From NCBI RefSeq assembly GCF_018847375.1, contig NZ_CP072036.1, positions 2,914,001 through 2,978,000 of the forward strand: a DNA stretch of 64,000 nucleotides, in the 5' to 3' direction. Positions 38,750-48,144 of the stretch are shown in pieces; position 1 is the first letter of the stretch, and each line of letters begins with the position of its first letter. The notes beneath the pieces are model-generated. The model ran no database searches. It was given only the letters and a program-made list of their open reading frames with translations, and was not told where the DNA came from. The position numbers and the translations under genes were made by a program. This stretch comes from Akkermansia massiliensis. Lineage in GTDB: Bacteria > Verrucomicrobiota > Verrucomicrobiia > Verrucomicrobiales > Akkermansiaceae.

Positions 38750-39697
38750 ATGAGCAATATCAACCCATTCATTCTAACAGGGATGATGCCGCTTTCAGCC
38801 TCATCCATGAACCGCGTCTCCTACATGTGCCCGGTCACCATCAGCAATGACGTGGTGCAGGGCCAGACGGACATTCAGGATTCCCTCACCGTTGATTCCG
38901 GCGGCAATCTTTACATCATCAACGCCCCCGTTTACGTGGGAGGCCCCAACCAGCCGGACCACGGGCACCGCACCGCCCACCTGGTCATCCGTAACGGAGG
39001 CACCATGACGCTCCTGGGCAACCTGCCGGACCACATGACCGTTTTCCTGGGAAACAAGGCCAACGGCAGCCTGGAGATCAACGGCGGCCGCCTTCTGATG
39101 GGCCAGGGCCGCATTCAGGGCTCCAGAGAGCATGAAGGCAGAATCGCCATGACGGACGGCTGGCTCTTCGCCTCGGAAGTGGACCTGCCCGCCGAGGGCT
39201 CGGAACTCGTCATCAAGCACGGCCTGATGCGCATCAAAAAACTTTCCGGCAGCGTATCCACCCACATTTACGGCGGCGTGCTGCACGTGAAGGAGGAAGC
39301 CCACGCCAGCCGCATCCATTTGATAGATGACGGCGTTCTGCTTCTGGGCAGCGTTACCAGCCAGCCTTCCGCGGACGTCATGGCCGGAGCGGGCATCAAC
39401 TTCCGCGGGGACGGCGGCGCGCTGGTCATCCGCGTGCCCCATCCGGAAAACGCGCTGACGCGCACGCGGGAGGCGGAACACGTCTTTGACGAACTGCTCC
39501 GGAGGGGCAAGCTCTTCCATGACAGCGAACCCATGACCAGCTTCCAGGGCTTCCACATGAGGGAATTCACCGGGCATGACAGCCTGACGTACGCCGCGCT
39601 GCGCCCCTCCGCCCAGCTGCGCGCGGAACAGAACCAGGTCACGCGCCTGCTCCATACGTTCATGTACGGCGGCAGTGAAAAGGACATGCCCATCTGA
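38750..39697 (+). CDS. Beta-helix-like, adhesin-type protein of unknown function
   Basis: 315 residues. It consists largely of short Gly/Asn turns and beta strands (SGGNLYI, NGGTMTLLGN, NGSLEINGGRLLMG), the pattern of autotransporter-associated and pectin-lyase-like beta-helices. No clear signal peptide is seen, and no autotransporter beta-barrel follows, which is odd for such sequences. It may be a truncated or atypical surface protein. It is separated from hypA by 129 bp. Confidence 0.75.
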   Translation: MSNINPFILTGMMPLSASSMNRVSYMCPVTISNDVVQGQTDIQDSLTVDSGGNLYIINAPVYVGGPNQPDHGHRTAHLVIRNGGTMTLLGNLPDHMTVFLGNKANGSLEINGGRLLMGQGRIQGSREHEGRIAMTDGWLFASEVDLPAEGSELVIKHGLMRIKKLSGSVSTHIYGGVLHVKEEAHASRIHLIDDGVLLLGSVTSQPSADVMAGAGINFRGDGGALVIRVPHPENALTRTREAEHVFDELLRRGKLFHDSEPMTSFQGFHMREFTGHDSLTYAALRPSAQLRAEQNQVTRLLHTFMYGGSEKDMPI

Positions 39698-39726
39698 ACC
39701 TCTCCGGAAAACGGATCCCATTCCGC

Positions 39727-39763
39727 AAAAAAGCCGCCGGCGCAGAATGCCGGCGGCTTTTTC
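39727..39763. terminator. Bidirectional terminator
   Basis: The stem AAAAAGCCGCCGGC/GCCGGCGGCTTTTT with a 7-nt loop provides A-tract and T-tract on both sides. It serves the + gene ending at 39697 and the - gene ending at 39788. Confidence 0.93.
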
Positions 39764-39787
39764 ATAAATGGGCAAGTGGAAAAAACG

Positions 39788-40189
39788 TTACTTCAGGAAC
39801 GTAATCGTGAGGGGCGCCACGTAATCGTAATCCCCGTTCGCCACCTTGACGGCAGTGATAATGGCGAAAACAATCCACGCGATGACGACCGCGGGAGCCA
39901 GCACGAAGCCGATCAGGACAAAACATAACAGGAAGGCCGCAATCGAATAAATCGCCCAGGAAATCTGGGCATTCAGAACGTTCTTTCCTACCTTGTCCAC
40001 CAGGGGGTTGGCATCCTTCCAGACCAGCCAGCAGATCAGGGGCGGAATGATGTTCACGCCGGTGGAGAAACCGAAAAAGACGGACACCAGCGGAGAAACC
40101 GCCGTAAGAGTGGCCTGGGTCTTGTCGGGCTGTTTTTCAGGGGCGGGTTCCTGAACCGGCTCCTGGATGATTTGTTGTTCTTCGTCCAT
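39788..40189 (-). CDS. DUF4870-type small membrane protein
   Basis: 133 residues. An acidic Gln/Pro-rich cytoplasmic start is followed by three TM helices (about 35-60, 75-95, 100-120). The segment VGKNVLNAQISWAIYSI matches the DUF4870 pattern (NFQISWxIY). The function is unknown. It uses the ATG at 40189. Confidence 0.85.
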   Translation of the reverse strand: MDEEQQIIQEPVQEPAPEKQPDKTQATLTAVSPLVSVFFGFSTGVNIIPPLICWLVWKDANPLVDKVGKNVLNAQISWAIYSIAAFLLCFVLIGFVLAPAVVIAWIVFAIITAVKVANGDYDYVAPLTITFLK

Positions 40190-40370
40190 AAAAAATGCAA
40201 GGCGATGGGAAGCGGGAGGGCGAACGGAAACCTCTTCCATTCCTTTCCGCCTCAGTTAACCCCTTTTTCACATATTCCACCCGGTAGTCAAGCTTCCAGA
40301 CCGTTCGTTTTCCGAATAAAAAGCGTTCTCCTGCAATCATCCTTGCCTCCGCGGCGGGAAGTGGCTACAC

Positions 40371-41111
40371 ATGCAGTCCATGACCAACACCCTGACGCTG
40401 CTCACCCTCTCCGCCTGCCTGGGGGCCTGTGTTCCCGGCGCGCCGGAAATCCTGCCTCCCGCTTCTTCCGTCACCCGCCGTGAAGCCCTGGAAACCAGCC
40501 GGGCCTATACTTCCATGGCCTGGCGGGGCTCTCCCCGGAACGTCCGCCACGGGACGGACGAGGACGGCATCCGGATAGATACGCCGGACGCCTCCGCAGC
40601 CGGAGGCCATGCCGGCGCGTGGTGGCGCCCCGGCGCGCGTTCCACCGGCATGCCGTACAAATGGGGCGGGTTCGACACCCCGCGGCAGTTCGCCGAACGC
40701 CTGAAGGCGGATGCCGCCAACGGGGGCTCCCCCGCCGCGGCCGGGGACATGGGCACCCCGGAAAAGCAGGCCGCGGGGGATGCCGCCGCCAGCCGCTTTG
40801 CCGCCGGGGTGGACTGCTCCGGCTTCGTCTCCCGCTGCTGGCGCCTGTCCAGGCCATTTTCCACACGGGAGCTCCCCGTTCTTTCCATTTCCCTCCCCTC
40901 CTGGGATGAGCTGAAAACGGGGGACATCCTGATTGCTCCGGGACGCCATGTGCTCCTGTTCATCCGCTGGGAGGGAGCGGAAAAAGACAGGTTCCTGGGC
41001 AGTGAAGCCGGCCCCCTGCCGGTCTGGAAGTGCGCGGAGCGCGTTTTCAGCCGCCCCATGCTGGAGAACAGCGGCTACCGCCCCATGAGGTACAGGGGCA
41101 TGCGGGACTGA
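40371..41111 (+). CDS. NlpC/P60-like lipoprotein (probable wall peptidase)
   Basis: 246 residues, lipobox LGAC near 17-20. The NlpC/P60 core is seen as GMPYKWGGFDTPRQF near 93, GVDCSGFVSRCW with the nucleophile C149, and PGRHVLLFIRW with the catalytic His near 196. A Pro/Gly/Ala insertion lies between the first two blocks, so the domain is longer than usual. It probably cuts peptide stems of peptidoglycan. Confidence 0.88.
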   Translation: MQSMTNTLTLLTLSACLGACVPGAPEILPPASSVTRREALETSRAYTSMAWRGSPRNVRHGTDEDGIRIDTPDASAAGGHAGAWWRPGARSTGMPYKWGGFDTPRQFAERLKADAANGGSPAAAGDMGTPEKQAAGDAAASRFAAGVDCSGFVSRCWRLSRPFSTRELPVLSISLPSWDELKTGDILIAPGRHVLLFIRWEGAEKDRFLGSEAGPLPVWKCAERVFSRPMLENSGYRPMRYRGMRD

Positions 41112-41284
41112 ACCGCTGCGCGGAACTTCCCCATCTCCGGCGCTCCAGAACGGCGCCGGGAACAGGAACGCCCCGCAAGTCCGGAGACTGCGGGGCGCTG
41201 GAAAGAGTGCGGCGCATGAGGCCGCCCGGCTCCGGAAGAAGCCGCCCGGGATTATCCGGCCCGCGCCGCTTCCGGCACGGGCCG

Positions 41285-43540
41285 TTACAACGGCTGGACG
41301 TTCAGATCAAACACCTTCCCCTGGAAGGAGGAGCCGAGCACCTTCAGCGGGAGAACGAAGGTGGAGCGCACGCCCTTCGTGCGGGGTTCAAAGTTTTCGT
41401 CCGGATTGCGGAAGCTCTTGAGCACCATGGTGCCCGCAGGCTTGCCGTCAATGAGGAGGGTGGTTTTTTCCGGCTCTCCCACAATTTCCACCTTCACCTT
41501 CTTGCCGACGGGCAGCTTGGCGCCGAAGGAGAATTCCAGAGAGTCATCCCGCCGGAAGCCCATGGTGCCGTCCTTCATGACGGCGAACAGCTCCCCTTCC
41601 GGGCCGGAAAGCAGAACCTGCTCCTTCCCTTCCGGAGCGGCGGAAAGCTCAAGCTCCATGGTGAGGCGGTAGCCGGGCCCCAGGGCGGGCTGGTTCAACT
41701 GCTGGGGCAGCTTGCCCGGAACCACGGAGAAGGGCTTGGAATCCTTCCACTTGTGGAGGGGGTTGGTACGGGGGGCTTCCCCGATGGCCTTGACCAGCTC
41801 CCGGTGCTCTTCAAAAGAATCCGGAGCCTTGGCCTTCCCCCACATCTTCTGGGCCAGCACGTCCATGGAGCCGGAAATAACGCCCCAAATGTCATAGGGG
41901 GCATAGCCGGAGTGCTTGAGGTCCGTCTCATCATTCCAGACGGCAAAAGCCGCGCCGATGAGCTGGGGATGGCCGGAAGGCAGGGTTTCATTCCCGATGC
42001 GGTTGGGAATCCAGTTATTATAAAGCCCCTTGTGGTTCCTGTCCATGCGGTAATAGTTGGCGTAGGGCACCACGTACAGGGCGCCGTCATTGGTATTGAT
42101 GACGTCATAGCCCTGGTTCACGGCCTCCCAGGCCCTCATCCATCCGGTACTCCAGAGGTTCATTTGAACGCCCTTGCTCACCACGGGGGTTTTGCCGGGC
42201 TTGGTGCTCAGGCTGCCCCAGATGCGGGGCGTATAACCGCGCTTCAGGGCATGCTTCAGCACGGCGTCCGCAAAATGGCGGTAATCCTCCTTGTTGCCGT
42301 AAAACTCGTCCGCGCCCACATGCACCACCTTGCTGCCGAACACCGGGCGGCCCAGTTTGGGGTCTTTCAGCAAATACTCGTCAAATACCTTGCCCACCAG
42401 GCTGATCGTCTCCGGGTTGGCGGCGTCCAGCATCTCGCTGCGGCGCTTTTCATGGTTCATGGGTCCCTTGTAAATGAGGTCCGGGCGCAGGCGGGTGAAG
42501 GAAAGCGCGTGACCGGGAGTGTCAATCTCCGGAACGATGCTGATGCCGCGGCGTTCGGCGTAATCCACCAGATCCGCAAACTCCTTCTTGGTGTAGAAAA
42601 GGTCCTTCGCCGTAAGAGGAACGCCGTCCTTGCCCTTCATGTTGGATTCCAGGCGGAAGGCAGCATAGAGCTCCTTGAACGGATCGCGGCCCTTGTCCAC
42701 ATACATTTCATGGAAAATGAAGTTATTGTTGATGACCAGGTGCAGATCATTCATCTTGTACCAGGCCATGGTGCGGATCACGTCCCTGAGGTAGCTGAGG
42801 GGATAGGGCGTACGCGCAATATCAAGCATGAAGCCGCGCAGCTCATAGCGCGGGAAATCCACTGCCGTGCCGCAGGGAACGCTGCCGGGGGTCTGGCGCA
42901 GCATCTGCAGCAGCGTGCGCGTGCCCCAGAACAGCCCGGTGGGCGTAGCCGCGCCAATGCGGACGCCGTCCCTGGTCACCTGGAGCCTGTACCCCTCCTT
43001 GCCCAGGTTGCCGCCTTTCAGCAGGGAAAAGGAAATATCCGCCTTCGCGCCGGGCGGGACAAGCTTGACCTTCTTCCCCGCCACGTCTTCCAGATCAGCC
43101 GTGAATATCTGCGCCAGCTCTTTTTCCGGGCAGGCTACGGAAACCGTGTTCCCCAGCTTGTACTCGCCCTGGCCGCCCTTCCATTGCAGGATCTCCGGAA
43201 TGATACGCGGCTTGGGATTGCCCTGGGCGGCGTCCGGGGCCTGCAGCATGATTTCATAATCCTTGCTGATGGCTTCCTTGCCGTCCTTGGTCACCTTGAA
43301 GCTGACGTTGACGGGGGTGTCTGAAATAACGGGGGCTATCTTTCCCTTGCTGTTAACAAGCTGCTCATAGTCGGCCCCCAGGAATTTGATCTGGGCTCCG
43401 GAGGCGCTTGGCATCGGCAGTTGTTTTGCGCCCGCTTTCACCGGAGGGATGGTGAGGGAATCCGCAATCTGCTTGGCGTCCTGCCCCATCAAGGGAGATG
43501 CGGCAAAAGCGGCGATCATCAGGAATAGGTTCTTCTTCAT
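41285..43540 (-). CDS. Secreted beta-N-acetylhexosaminidase, family GH20
   Basis: 751 residues with a signal peptide (cleaved after MGQ, about 21). A GH20b-like N-terminal domain covers about 70-225. The TIM barrel follows with [13 protein letters not shown] near 235 and the catalytic pair in HVGADEFYG (D and E near 409-410). The C-terminal 200 residues include two beta-sandwich modules, probably carbohydrate-binding. It removes terminal GlcNAc or GalNAc from mucin-type and other glycans in the periplasm or outside. The start 43540 is the ATG before the signal peptide; an earlier in-frame start at 43585 is rejected. Confidence 0.94.
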   Translation of the reverse strand: MKKNLFLMIAAFAASPLMGQDAKQIADSLTIPPVKAGAKQLPMPSASGAQIKFLGADYEQLVNSKGKIAPVISDTPVNVSFKVTKDGKEAISKDYEIMLQAPDAAQGNPKPRIIPEILQWKGGQGEYKLGNTVSVACPEKELAQIFTADLEDVAGKKVKLVPPGAKADISFSLLKGGNLGKEGYRLQVTRDGVRIGAATPTGLFWGTRTLLQMLRQTPGSVPCGTAVDFPRYELRGFMLDIARTPYPLSYLRDVIRTMAWYKMNDLHLVINNNFIFHEMYVDKGRDPFKELYAAFRLESNMKGKDGVPLTAKDLFYTKKEFADLVDYAERRGISIVPEIDTPGHALSFTRLRPDLIYKGPMNHEKRRSEMLDAANPETISLVGKVFDEYLLKDPKLGRPVFGSKVVHVGADEFYGNKEDYRHFADAVLKHALKRGYTPRIWGSLSTKPGKTPVVSKGVQMNLWSTGWMRAWEAVNQGYDVINTNDGALYVVPYANYYRMDRNHKGLYNNWIPNRIGNETLPSGHPQLIGAAFAVWNDETDLKHSGYAPYDIWGVISGSMDVLAQKMWGKAKAPDSFEEHRELVKAIGEAPRTNPLHKWKDSKPFSVVPGKLPQQLNQPALGPGYRLTMELELSAAPEGKEQVLLSGPEGELFAVMKDGTMGFRRDDSLEFSFGAKLPVGKKVKVEIVGEPEKTTLLIDGKPAGTMVLKSFRNPDENFEPRTKGVRSTFVLPLKVLGSSFQGKVFDLNVQPL

Positions 43541-43921
43541 GTTATCGTGTCGTTTCAGGGAAAAGGAGGATCTGGTTCGTGCCAAGAACTACGCGCCCGC
43601 CGTCCTTTTCTTGCAGGGAAAGGGGAAAAAGCGGGTGAATTCTCCTTCGTTCCGCCGTCCGGGCAGGCATTCCGCCGGGCGGATTGCCGCGCGTCAGGTT
43701 TCATGAAGGAAAACCGCCGGGCCCGGGAGGACCGGCCAATCTTGTTCAGGCAAGTTATTATCTCAAACATCCCGTTCTTGGCGAGATTAAAAAACAGGCA
43801 CGCTCCGGACGCGGGAAAAAGACCATGCGCCCGGAAGGTAAACGCCCTGCCGGACAAAAAAAGGGGCCGGACCTCCAATCAGGAAATCCGGCCCCGGACA
43901 GGGGGAAAAGGGAAGGAGAAA
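43541..43921. other. Intergenic region between GH20 and nitroreductase
   Basis: 381 bp. It holds the nitroreductase terminator at its right end (43855-43896) and the GH20 promoter to the left. No supported gene. Several short open frames on both strands look like chance. Confidence 0.5.
43855..43896 (-). terminator. Intrinsic terminator of the nitroreductase gene
   Basis: The stem GGGGCCGGA/TCCGGCCCC (43863-43871 with 43887-43895) is followed, reading on the minus strand, by seven T. Confidence 0.9.
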
Positions 43922-44566
43922 TCAGGCGCGGATGTCGATCACCTCCCCGGCGGGGAAGCGCACCTTGGCCTCGCGGGCGTAATCGTCGTCCTTCGCGCGG
44001 TAGCCCAGCGCCACGCTCACCACGGAGCGGTACGGCGTGCCGTCCAGGCCCAGAATCTCATCATACTTATAGCGGTCCATGCCGCCGATGGTGCAGGAAT
44101 CCACCCGCAGGGCGGCGGCCGCGCTGAGCAGGAAGCCTGCGGCAATGTACACCTGGCAATCCAGCCAGGTGTGCATTTTTTCCGGAGTCAGGGATTTTAC
44201 ATAGCCAGTATAGAAATCAGCGGAGGAAGCCAGCTTTTCCGCGGACGGGTGGCGCGTGAACTCAATCTGGGCCAGGTAGCGGTCCACGTCCCGCTGGGTG
44301 GCCGTCCTGCGGGCGCAAAGCACCACGTAATGGGAGCAGTCCTCCACCTGGGACTGGTTCCAGGAGACTTCCCGCAGGCGCGCCTTTAATTCCTTGTTCG
44401 TCACCACCACAAACTTCCAGAGCTGAAGGCCCAGGGAAGACGGGCTGAGGCGCAGGCTTTCCGCCAGCGCATGCCAGGTGGGTTTCTCAATGCGGGCTTC
44501 GGGGTCAAACTTCTTGCAGGCGTAACGCCATTCAAGACCGTCAATGTACTGTTCCGGAGAGATCAT
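43922..44566 (-). CDS. NfsB-type nitroreductase family flavoenzyme
   Basis: 214 residues. YACKKFDPEARI near 15-27, SPSSLGLQLWKFVVV near 41-55 and IGGMDRYKYDEILGL near 160 fit FMN-dependent NAD(P)H nitroreductases. The physiological substrate is unknown; quinones and nitro-compounds are common. hisC lies 32 bp upstream on the same strand, so it may be transcribed with it. Confidence 0.92.
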   Translation of the reverse strand: MISPEQYIDGLEWRYACKKFDPEARIEKPTWHALAESLRLSPSSLGLQLWKFVVVTNKELKARLREVSWNQSQVEDCSHYVVLCARRTATQRDVDRYLAQIEFTRHPSAEKLASSADFYTGYVKSLTPEKMHTWLDCQVYIAAGFLLSAAAALRVDSCTIGGMDRYKYDEILGLDGTPYRSVVSVALGYRAKDDDYAREAKVRFPAGEVIDIRA

Positions 44567-44598
44567 AAAAGGTGAGACAGGAAAAACGGTGAAACTGT

Positions 44599-45690
44599 TT
44601 AAAGTACTTCCTTCAAAACTTCAATGCAGCGGGCATTTTCCGCGGGGGTGCCTATGCTGATGCGGATCCACTCCGGCAGCCCGTAGCCGTCCTGCGCGCG
44701 GACGATCACGCCCCTGGCCAGCATGTCCTGGAACACCTTCCTGCCCTGCCCCACCTTCACCAGGACAAAATTGCCCTGGCTGGGAATCCATTCCAGCCCC
44801 ATGTCCCGGAAAGCCTGTTCGTAAAAACGCATGCCCTCGGCATTGTTCTCCACGGTGCGGCGCACGTGCTCCCGGTCTTCCAGGGCGGCCAGGGCCGCCT
44901 CCTGCGCCAGCACGTGCAGGTTGAACGGCGCGCGCGCCTTGTGCAGCATGCTGCACACGTGTTCCGGGGCAATGCCGTAGCCCACGCGCAGGCCCGCCAG
45001 GCCGTAAGCCTTGGAGAAGGTGCGGAGAACAATCACGTTGCGGCCTTCCCGCACGAACTTGAGGGTATCCGGCGGATTGTCGGAAAACTCCCGGTACGCC
45101 TCGTCAAAGCACACCAGCACGTGTTCCGGCACCTTCGCCATGAAATCGTCAATCTCCTGCTGGGTCACGACGGTGCCCACGGGATTGGTGGGATTCGTGA
45201 TGAACACGATGCGCGTGTTGTCCGTAACGGCATCCAGGAAGCCGTTCAGATCGTGCGTCCAGTCCGGCTTGTTGGGCACTTCCACGTACGTGGCGCCGAA
45301 CAGCTTGGACATGATGGGGTACATGGAAAAGGCGTGCCTGGCGGCCACTACCTCCGCCCGGGGATTCAGCAGGGCATGGCACATCAGCTCAATCACCTCG
45401 CTGCTGCCCGTGCCCACCACCGTCTGGCCGAACTCCACGCCGCAGAACTCCGCAATGGCGGAGCGCAGGCGGAAGGCCGCGCCGTCCGGATAAATGTTCA
45501 CGCCTGCCGCCGCGCGGGCAATGGCCTCCACCGCCTTGGGGGACGGCCCCAGCGGGTTCTCATTGGACGCCAGTTTCACAATATCATGGGGATCCAGGCC
45601 CAGTTCCCGGGCCGTCTCCTCAATGGGCTTGCCCGGCTGGTAAGCCACCAATTCCAGCACATGCTGGTTTGCGAAACTCTCAATACTCAT
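44599..45690 (-). CDS. hisC: Histidinol-phosphate aminotransferase
   Basis: 363 residues, class I/II aminotransferase fold. LASNENPLGPSPKA near 38-51, FITNPTNPVGTVV near 155, FDEAYREF near 180 and the PLP lysine of FSKAYGLAGLRVGYG near 225 are the expected sites. It makes histidinol phosphate and can also transaminate aromatic amino acids in some bacteria. The start is the ATG at 45690. No other his genes are here. Confidence 0.95.
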   Translation of the reverse strand: MSIESFANQHVLELVAYQPGKPIEETARELGLDPHDIVKLASNENPLGPSPKAVEAIARAAAGVNIYPDGAAFRLRSAIAEFCGVEFGQTVVGTGSSEVIELMCHALLNPRAEVVAARHAFSMYPIMSKLFGATYVEVPNKPDWTHDLNGFLDAVTDNTRIVFITNPTNPVGTVVTQQEIDDFMAKVPEHVLVCFDEAYREFSDNPPDTLKFVREGRNVIVLRTFSKAYGLAGLRVGYGIAPEHVCSMLHKARAPFNLHVLAQEAALAALEDREHVRRTVENNAEGMRFYEQAFRDMGLEWIPSQGNFVLVKVGQGRKVFQDMLARGVIVRAQDGYGLPEWIRISIGTPAENARCIEVLKEVL

Positions 45691-46155
45691 AGCGGCGGAA
45701 TGTTACCGCCATTCCCCACTTCTGGCAATACGGATTTCCATCCGGAGCGGACCTTAAAAACATGCCTGTCATTCAGCCTCATCCACGCTGCGGGAAGCGG
45801 CGGAATTTCTTTCACCCCCGGAAAGGCCTTCCTTTCCAACCGGCTTAATCCTCTTCCCGCCACCAAAATAAACGTATCCATGGCGCGAACAGCCGGAAGC
45901 AGGCTTTTTAATGCCGCGGCGGGCGAGTATTGCCCGGAAGGATAAAAATTAGACTTCCGCTCTTTGGGCAGTTTCCCAAACATGGAAAGGGTGGTTCAAA
46001 GCAGATGTCCCTCCGGAAAGGTCGTGCCAAATCCATGCCCTTGTGGACGACAATGGAAGTTTCACCATCAAGCAAGTTTGGAATGTCCGCCTGCCCTTTC
46101 CTTCCGTCTTTCCGCGCATCCCCTGCCCTATAAAAAGCAACCCGGTTTAACGGCC
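45691..46155. other. 465-bp intergenic region with unsupported open frames
   Basis: A 98-codon minus-strand frame (45687-45983) overlaps the hisC start but resembles nothing. On the + strand a stop-free frame from 45954 to 46150 encodes plausible protein (KADVPPERS, DDNGSFTIKQVWNVRLPFP) but has no start codon, so it may be the tail of a decayed gene. The hisC promoter should lie here. Confidence 0.35.
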
Positions 46156-46755
46156 TTATGCCGGGACGTGCCTGCCGGGCATTTCTTCCCTCGCCCGGCG
46201 GGTCATGGCAGCGATCAGCTCCGTTTTTCCCTCCGTATAGGCATCCCGGTTGAATTCGAACTTCTCTTTCAGGGAACGCTTGAGGGCGGCGTACCTTTCC
46301 GCCTCATCCGGATGCGCGGCCAGGTAATCCCGGAAGTACAATTCATCCCAATCCCGGCAGGGCCGCACATGCAGATGGAACGCCTGCCCCCGGAAGCCGT
46401 CCGCGGCATAGCCCTTCACCAGAACCAGGCGCATCTGCGCTTCGTCCCGGTGCATTTCCCGGTAGCCGCACTTTTCCAGCAGAGGAAGCGTTTCAAAAAC
46501 AAATGAATCGGGCCGCACTTCCAGCAGAATGTCAATGGTGGGTTTGGCCGCCAGGCCCGGAACGGACGTGCTCCCGAAGTGGGAAAGGCGGCTGATGCGC
46601 GAGAGGGGCACCACCGATTCCAGCATCTCTTTCTCCCTCCGGTAGATTTCCGCCCACTCCGGCCTGGATTCGCTCAGGATGACGGGAAACAAGCGCCAGA
46701 GTTCTTCAAGGCTCATGGCGGACAGGGCGGCTTCATCCGAAACACGGCGGGACAT
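46156..46755 (-). CDS. GrpB-family nucleotidyltransferase-like protein
   Basis: 199 residues. RLSHFGSTSVPGLAAKPTID near 60-80 is the GrpB signature and is related to the nucleotidyltransferase GSxxxxxxxxxSDxD motif. Downstream H-containing FHLHVR and LYFRDYLAAHPDEAERYAALK are also typical. The substrate is unknown. The frame is open upstream to 46845, but MSRRVSD at 46755 is the natural start. Confidence 0.85.
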   Translation of the reverse strand: MSRRVSDEAALSAMSLEELWRLFPVILSESRPEWAEIYRREKEMLESVVPLSRISRLSHFGSTSVPGLAAKPTIDILLEVRPDSFVFETLPLLEKCGYREMHRDEAQMRLVLVKGYAADGFRGQAFHLHVRPCRDWDELYFRDYLAAHPDEAERYAALKRSLKEKFEFNRDAYTEGKTELIAAMTRRAREEMPGRHVPA

Positions 46756-46848
46756 TCCCGGAAGATAAGGGAGACGAAGCCGTGAGTCAACCTCCCCGGC
46801 GTCCTCCCCGGCCTGACGCCGGGGAAACGCGGACCTTTTTGCCATTCC

Positions 46849-46986
46849 CTACTTTCTCCGCTTGCTGCCGTCCCGCGGACGGCAGCGCAGGGCCTGGTAC
46901 CCGGCCACGACAAAGGCGAAGGTAGTCACCGCCAGAAAAGAGCGGAACAGCCACGCCAGAAGTTCCCAGTAAATCTCCTGAGTCAT
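46849..46986 (-). CDS. 45-residue single-TM membrane protein
   Basis: A short gene with one TM helix (about 12-31) and a strongly basic C-terminus (RPRDGSKRRK), so positive inside. Its ATG overlaps the stop of the 70-residue gene (ATGA), the sign of a coupled pair. Below the usual size cut-off. Confidence 0.6.
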   Translation of the reverse strand: MTQEIYWELLAWLFRSFLAVTTFAFVVAGYQALRCRPRDGSKRRK

Positions 46987-47195
46987 GCGGAAGGTTTTTT
47001 ACCGGAATCCGGGACGTTGCCCAGATCTTCCCGGAGACGTTTGACGGCACAGGCAATCAGGGTAGCCTTATCAAGCTGGCAGCGCTCCACGTTGAGGGCG
47101 TCCGCTTCCGCATCCCGGAAAAAATGGACGGATAACGGCATTTTTCCCTTGATTTGAATTTTTTTCTGACTCTTTTTCTTATTTCCCGTCTTCAT
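46983..47195 (-). CDS. 70-residue basic protein, possible ribbon-helix-helix
   Basis: A very Lys-rich start (KKKSQKKIQIKGK) is followed by VHFFRDAEADALNVERCQL and LDKATLIACAVKRLREDL. The strand plus two-helix spacing recalls ribbon-helix-helix DNA-binding proteins, but this is only a pattern guess. It overlaps the 45-residue gene and is divergent from the helix-turn-helix gene at 47352, sharing a 156-bp control region. Confidence 0.55.
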   Translation of the reverse strand: MKTGNKKKSQKKIQIKGKMPLSVHFFRDAEADALNVERCQLDKATLIACAVKRLREDLGNVPDSGKKPSA

Positions 47196-47212
47196 AAAAA
47201 TCCTTCTTTTGG

Positions 47213-47292
47213 TGCAATAAGGGCTTCAATAACCCGCTTACGATGCAATAATGCACCTGAAACGGTATTTCAGTCAACGAAAATATACCGTT
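47213..47292. promoter_or_regulatory. Likely operators in the divergent control region
   Basis: The inverted repeat AACGGTAT (47261-47268) / ATACCGTT (47285-47292) has arms 24 bp apart centre to centre, about two helical turns. The 8-mer TGCAATAA also occurs twice in direct orientation (47213, 47244; 31 bp apart). Both signals lie between the divergent genes at 47195 and 47352. Confidence 0.55.
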
Positions 47293-47351
47293 AAAATGAT
47301 ATTATGCAAAAAAGGTTGAAAAATCGCACCATTTTCGTTACAAAGATATGC

Positions 47352-47852
47352 ATGAGTGAGAATCAGGATGAACTCAAAGTGCAGATCAAGGCTTGGCTGA
47401 AACAGCAGAACATCTCCCGCAATGATTTTGCGGAGGAATGCTTCGTGTCTCCCAACACGGTCCGCAACTGGCTTGCCAAGGTAGCCATTCCCAAAGACAA
47501 GGAAGCTCTCATCCGGCTCATGATGGAAAAGACGGAAAGGGAGAAAAAACTGAAGGAGGCGGCAAGAGCCCATTGGAAACCCTTCGCCGTCATGCTGAGC
47601 GCCGAGGATTACAAACTCATCGAAGAAGCCGCCAGAAGAGACAACATGACGGTGGAGGAATGGGCGGAAGCCACCCTGATCAAGGACGCCCAGAAGAGGA
47701 TGAAGAATTATTACGACGACGAAAGCAGCCTCCCGAACGACATCCCTCTGGCAGCGGAAATTCCGGAGGAGTACGGCGCTCCCAGGCCTTCCTCCTCTTC
47801 CAGTTCCTCATTCTCCGAACCTTCTTCTCCCCGCCGCAAGCCGCGGCAATAA
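47352..47852 (+). CDS. Helix-turn-helix protein with Ser-rich tail
   Basis: 166 residues. QIKAWLKQQNISRNDFAEECFVSPNTVRNWL near 11-41 fits a helix-turn-helix (second helix SPNTVRNWL). A second segment near 80-100 (SAEDYKLIEEAARRDNMTVEEWAE) looks like a ribbon-helix-helix-type helix pair. The tail is Ser- and Pro-rich. It is probably a transcription regulator of this small locus and of itself. ATG 47352 was chosen over a frame extension to 47304. Confidence 0.7.
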   Translation: MSENQDELKVQIKAWLKQQNISRNDFAEECFVSPNTVRNWLAKVAIPKDKEALIRLMMEKTEREKKLKEAARAHWKPFAVMLSAEDYKLIEEAARRDNMTVEEWAEATLIKDAQKRMKNYYDDESSLPNDIPLAAEIPEEYGAPRPSSSSSSSFSEPSSPRRKPRQ

Positions 47853-47921
47853 CCCATGGCGGATATGGCAGGCGCGCCCCGTGCAGGGACACCGCCCTCC
47901 CGCTGAGCCCCTCTTCGGCTG

Positions 47922-47958
47922 AAATCCCCCGGCTCCCTGCGGTTCCGGGGGATTTTCC
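47922..47958 (+). terminator. Terminator after the helix-turn-helix gene
   Basis: An 11-bp perfect stem AAATCCCCCGG/CCGGGGGATTT (47922-47932 with 47945-47955), then CCTG. T-tract is short, so moderate strength. Confidence 0.7.
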
Positions 47959-48144
47959 TGTCAAGGCCCCGGGAACGGCTCAAACACTTGCGGCAACTGA
48001 AACCGGGATGGGTTTCCGCAAACGATTTAAAATACGCGTATCCGCAGGGCACGATGGGGATATTAATTACCGCAGGGGCTTGCGCCGCTCCCGTCCGCTC
48101 TTTTTTCTTGCCTGACGTGTTAGAGGGGTTCTATCATATTGACC

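Noticed and set aside
45687..45983. 98-codon frame overlapping the start of hisC
   Set aside because: No similarity, no signal and poor codon pattern; only the ATGA overlap favours it.
45954..46150. Frame without a start codon on the + strand
   Set aside because: Protein-like but start-less; could be a gene relic. Not enough to annotate as a gene.
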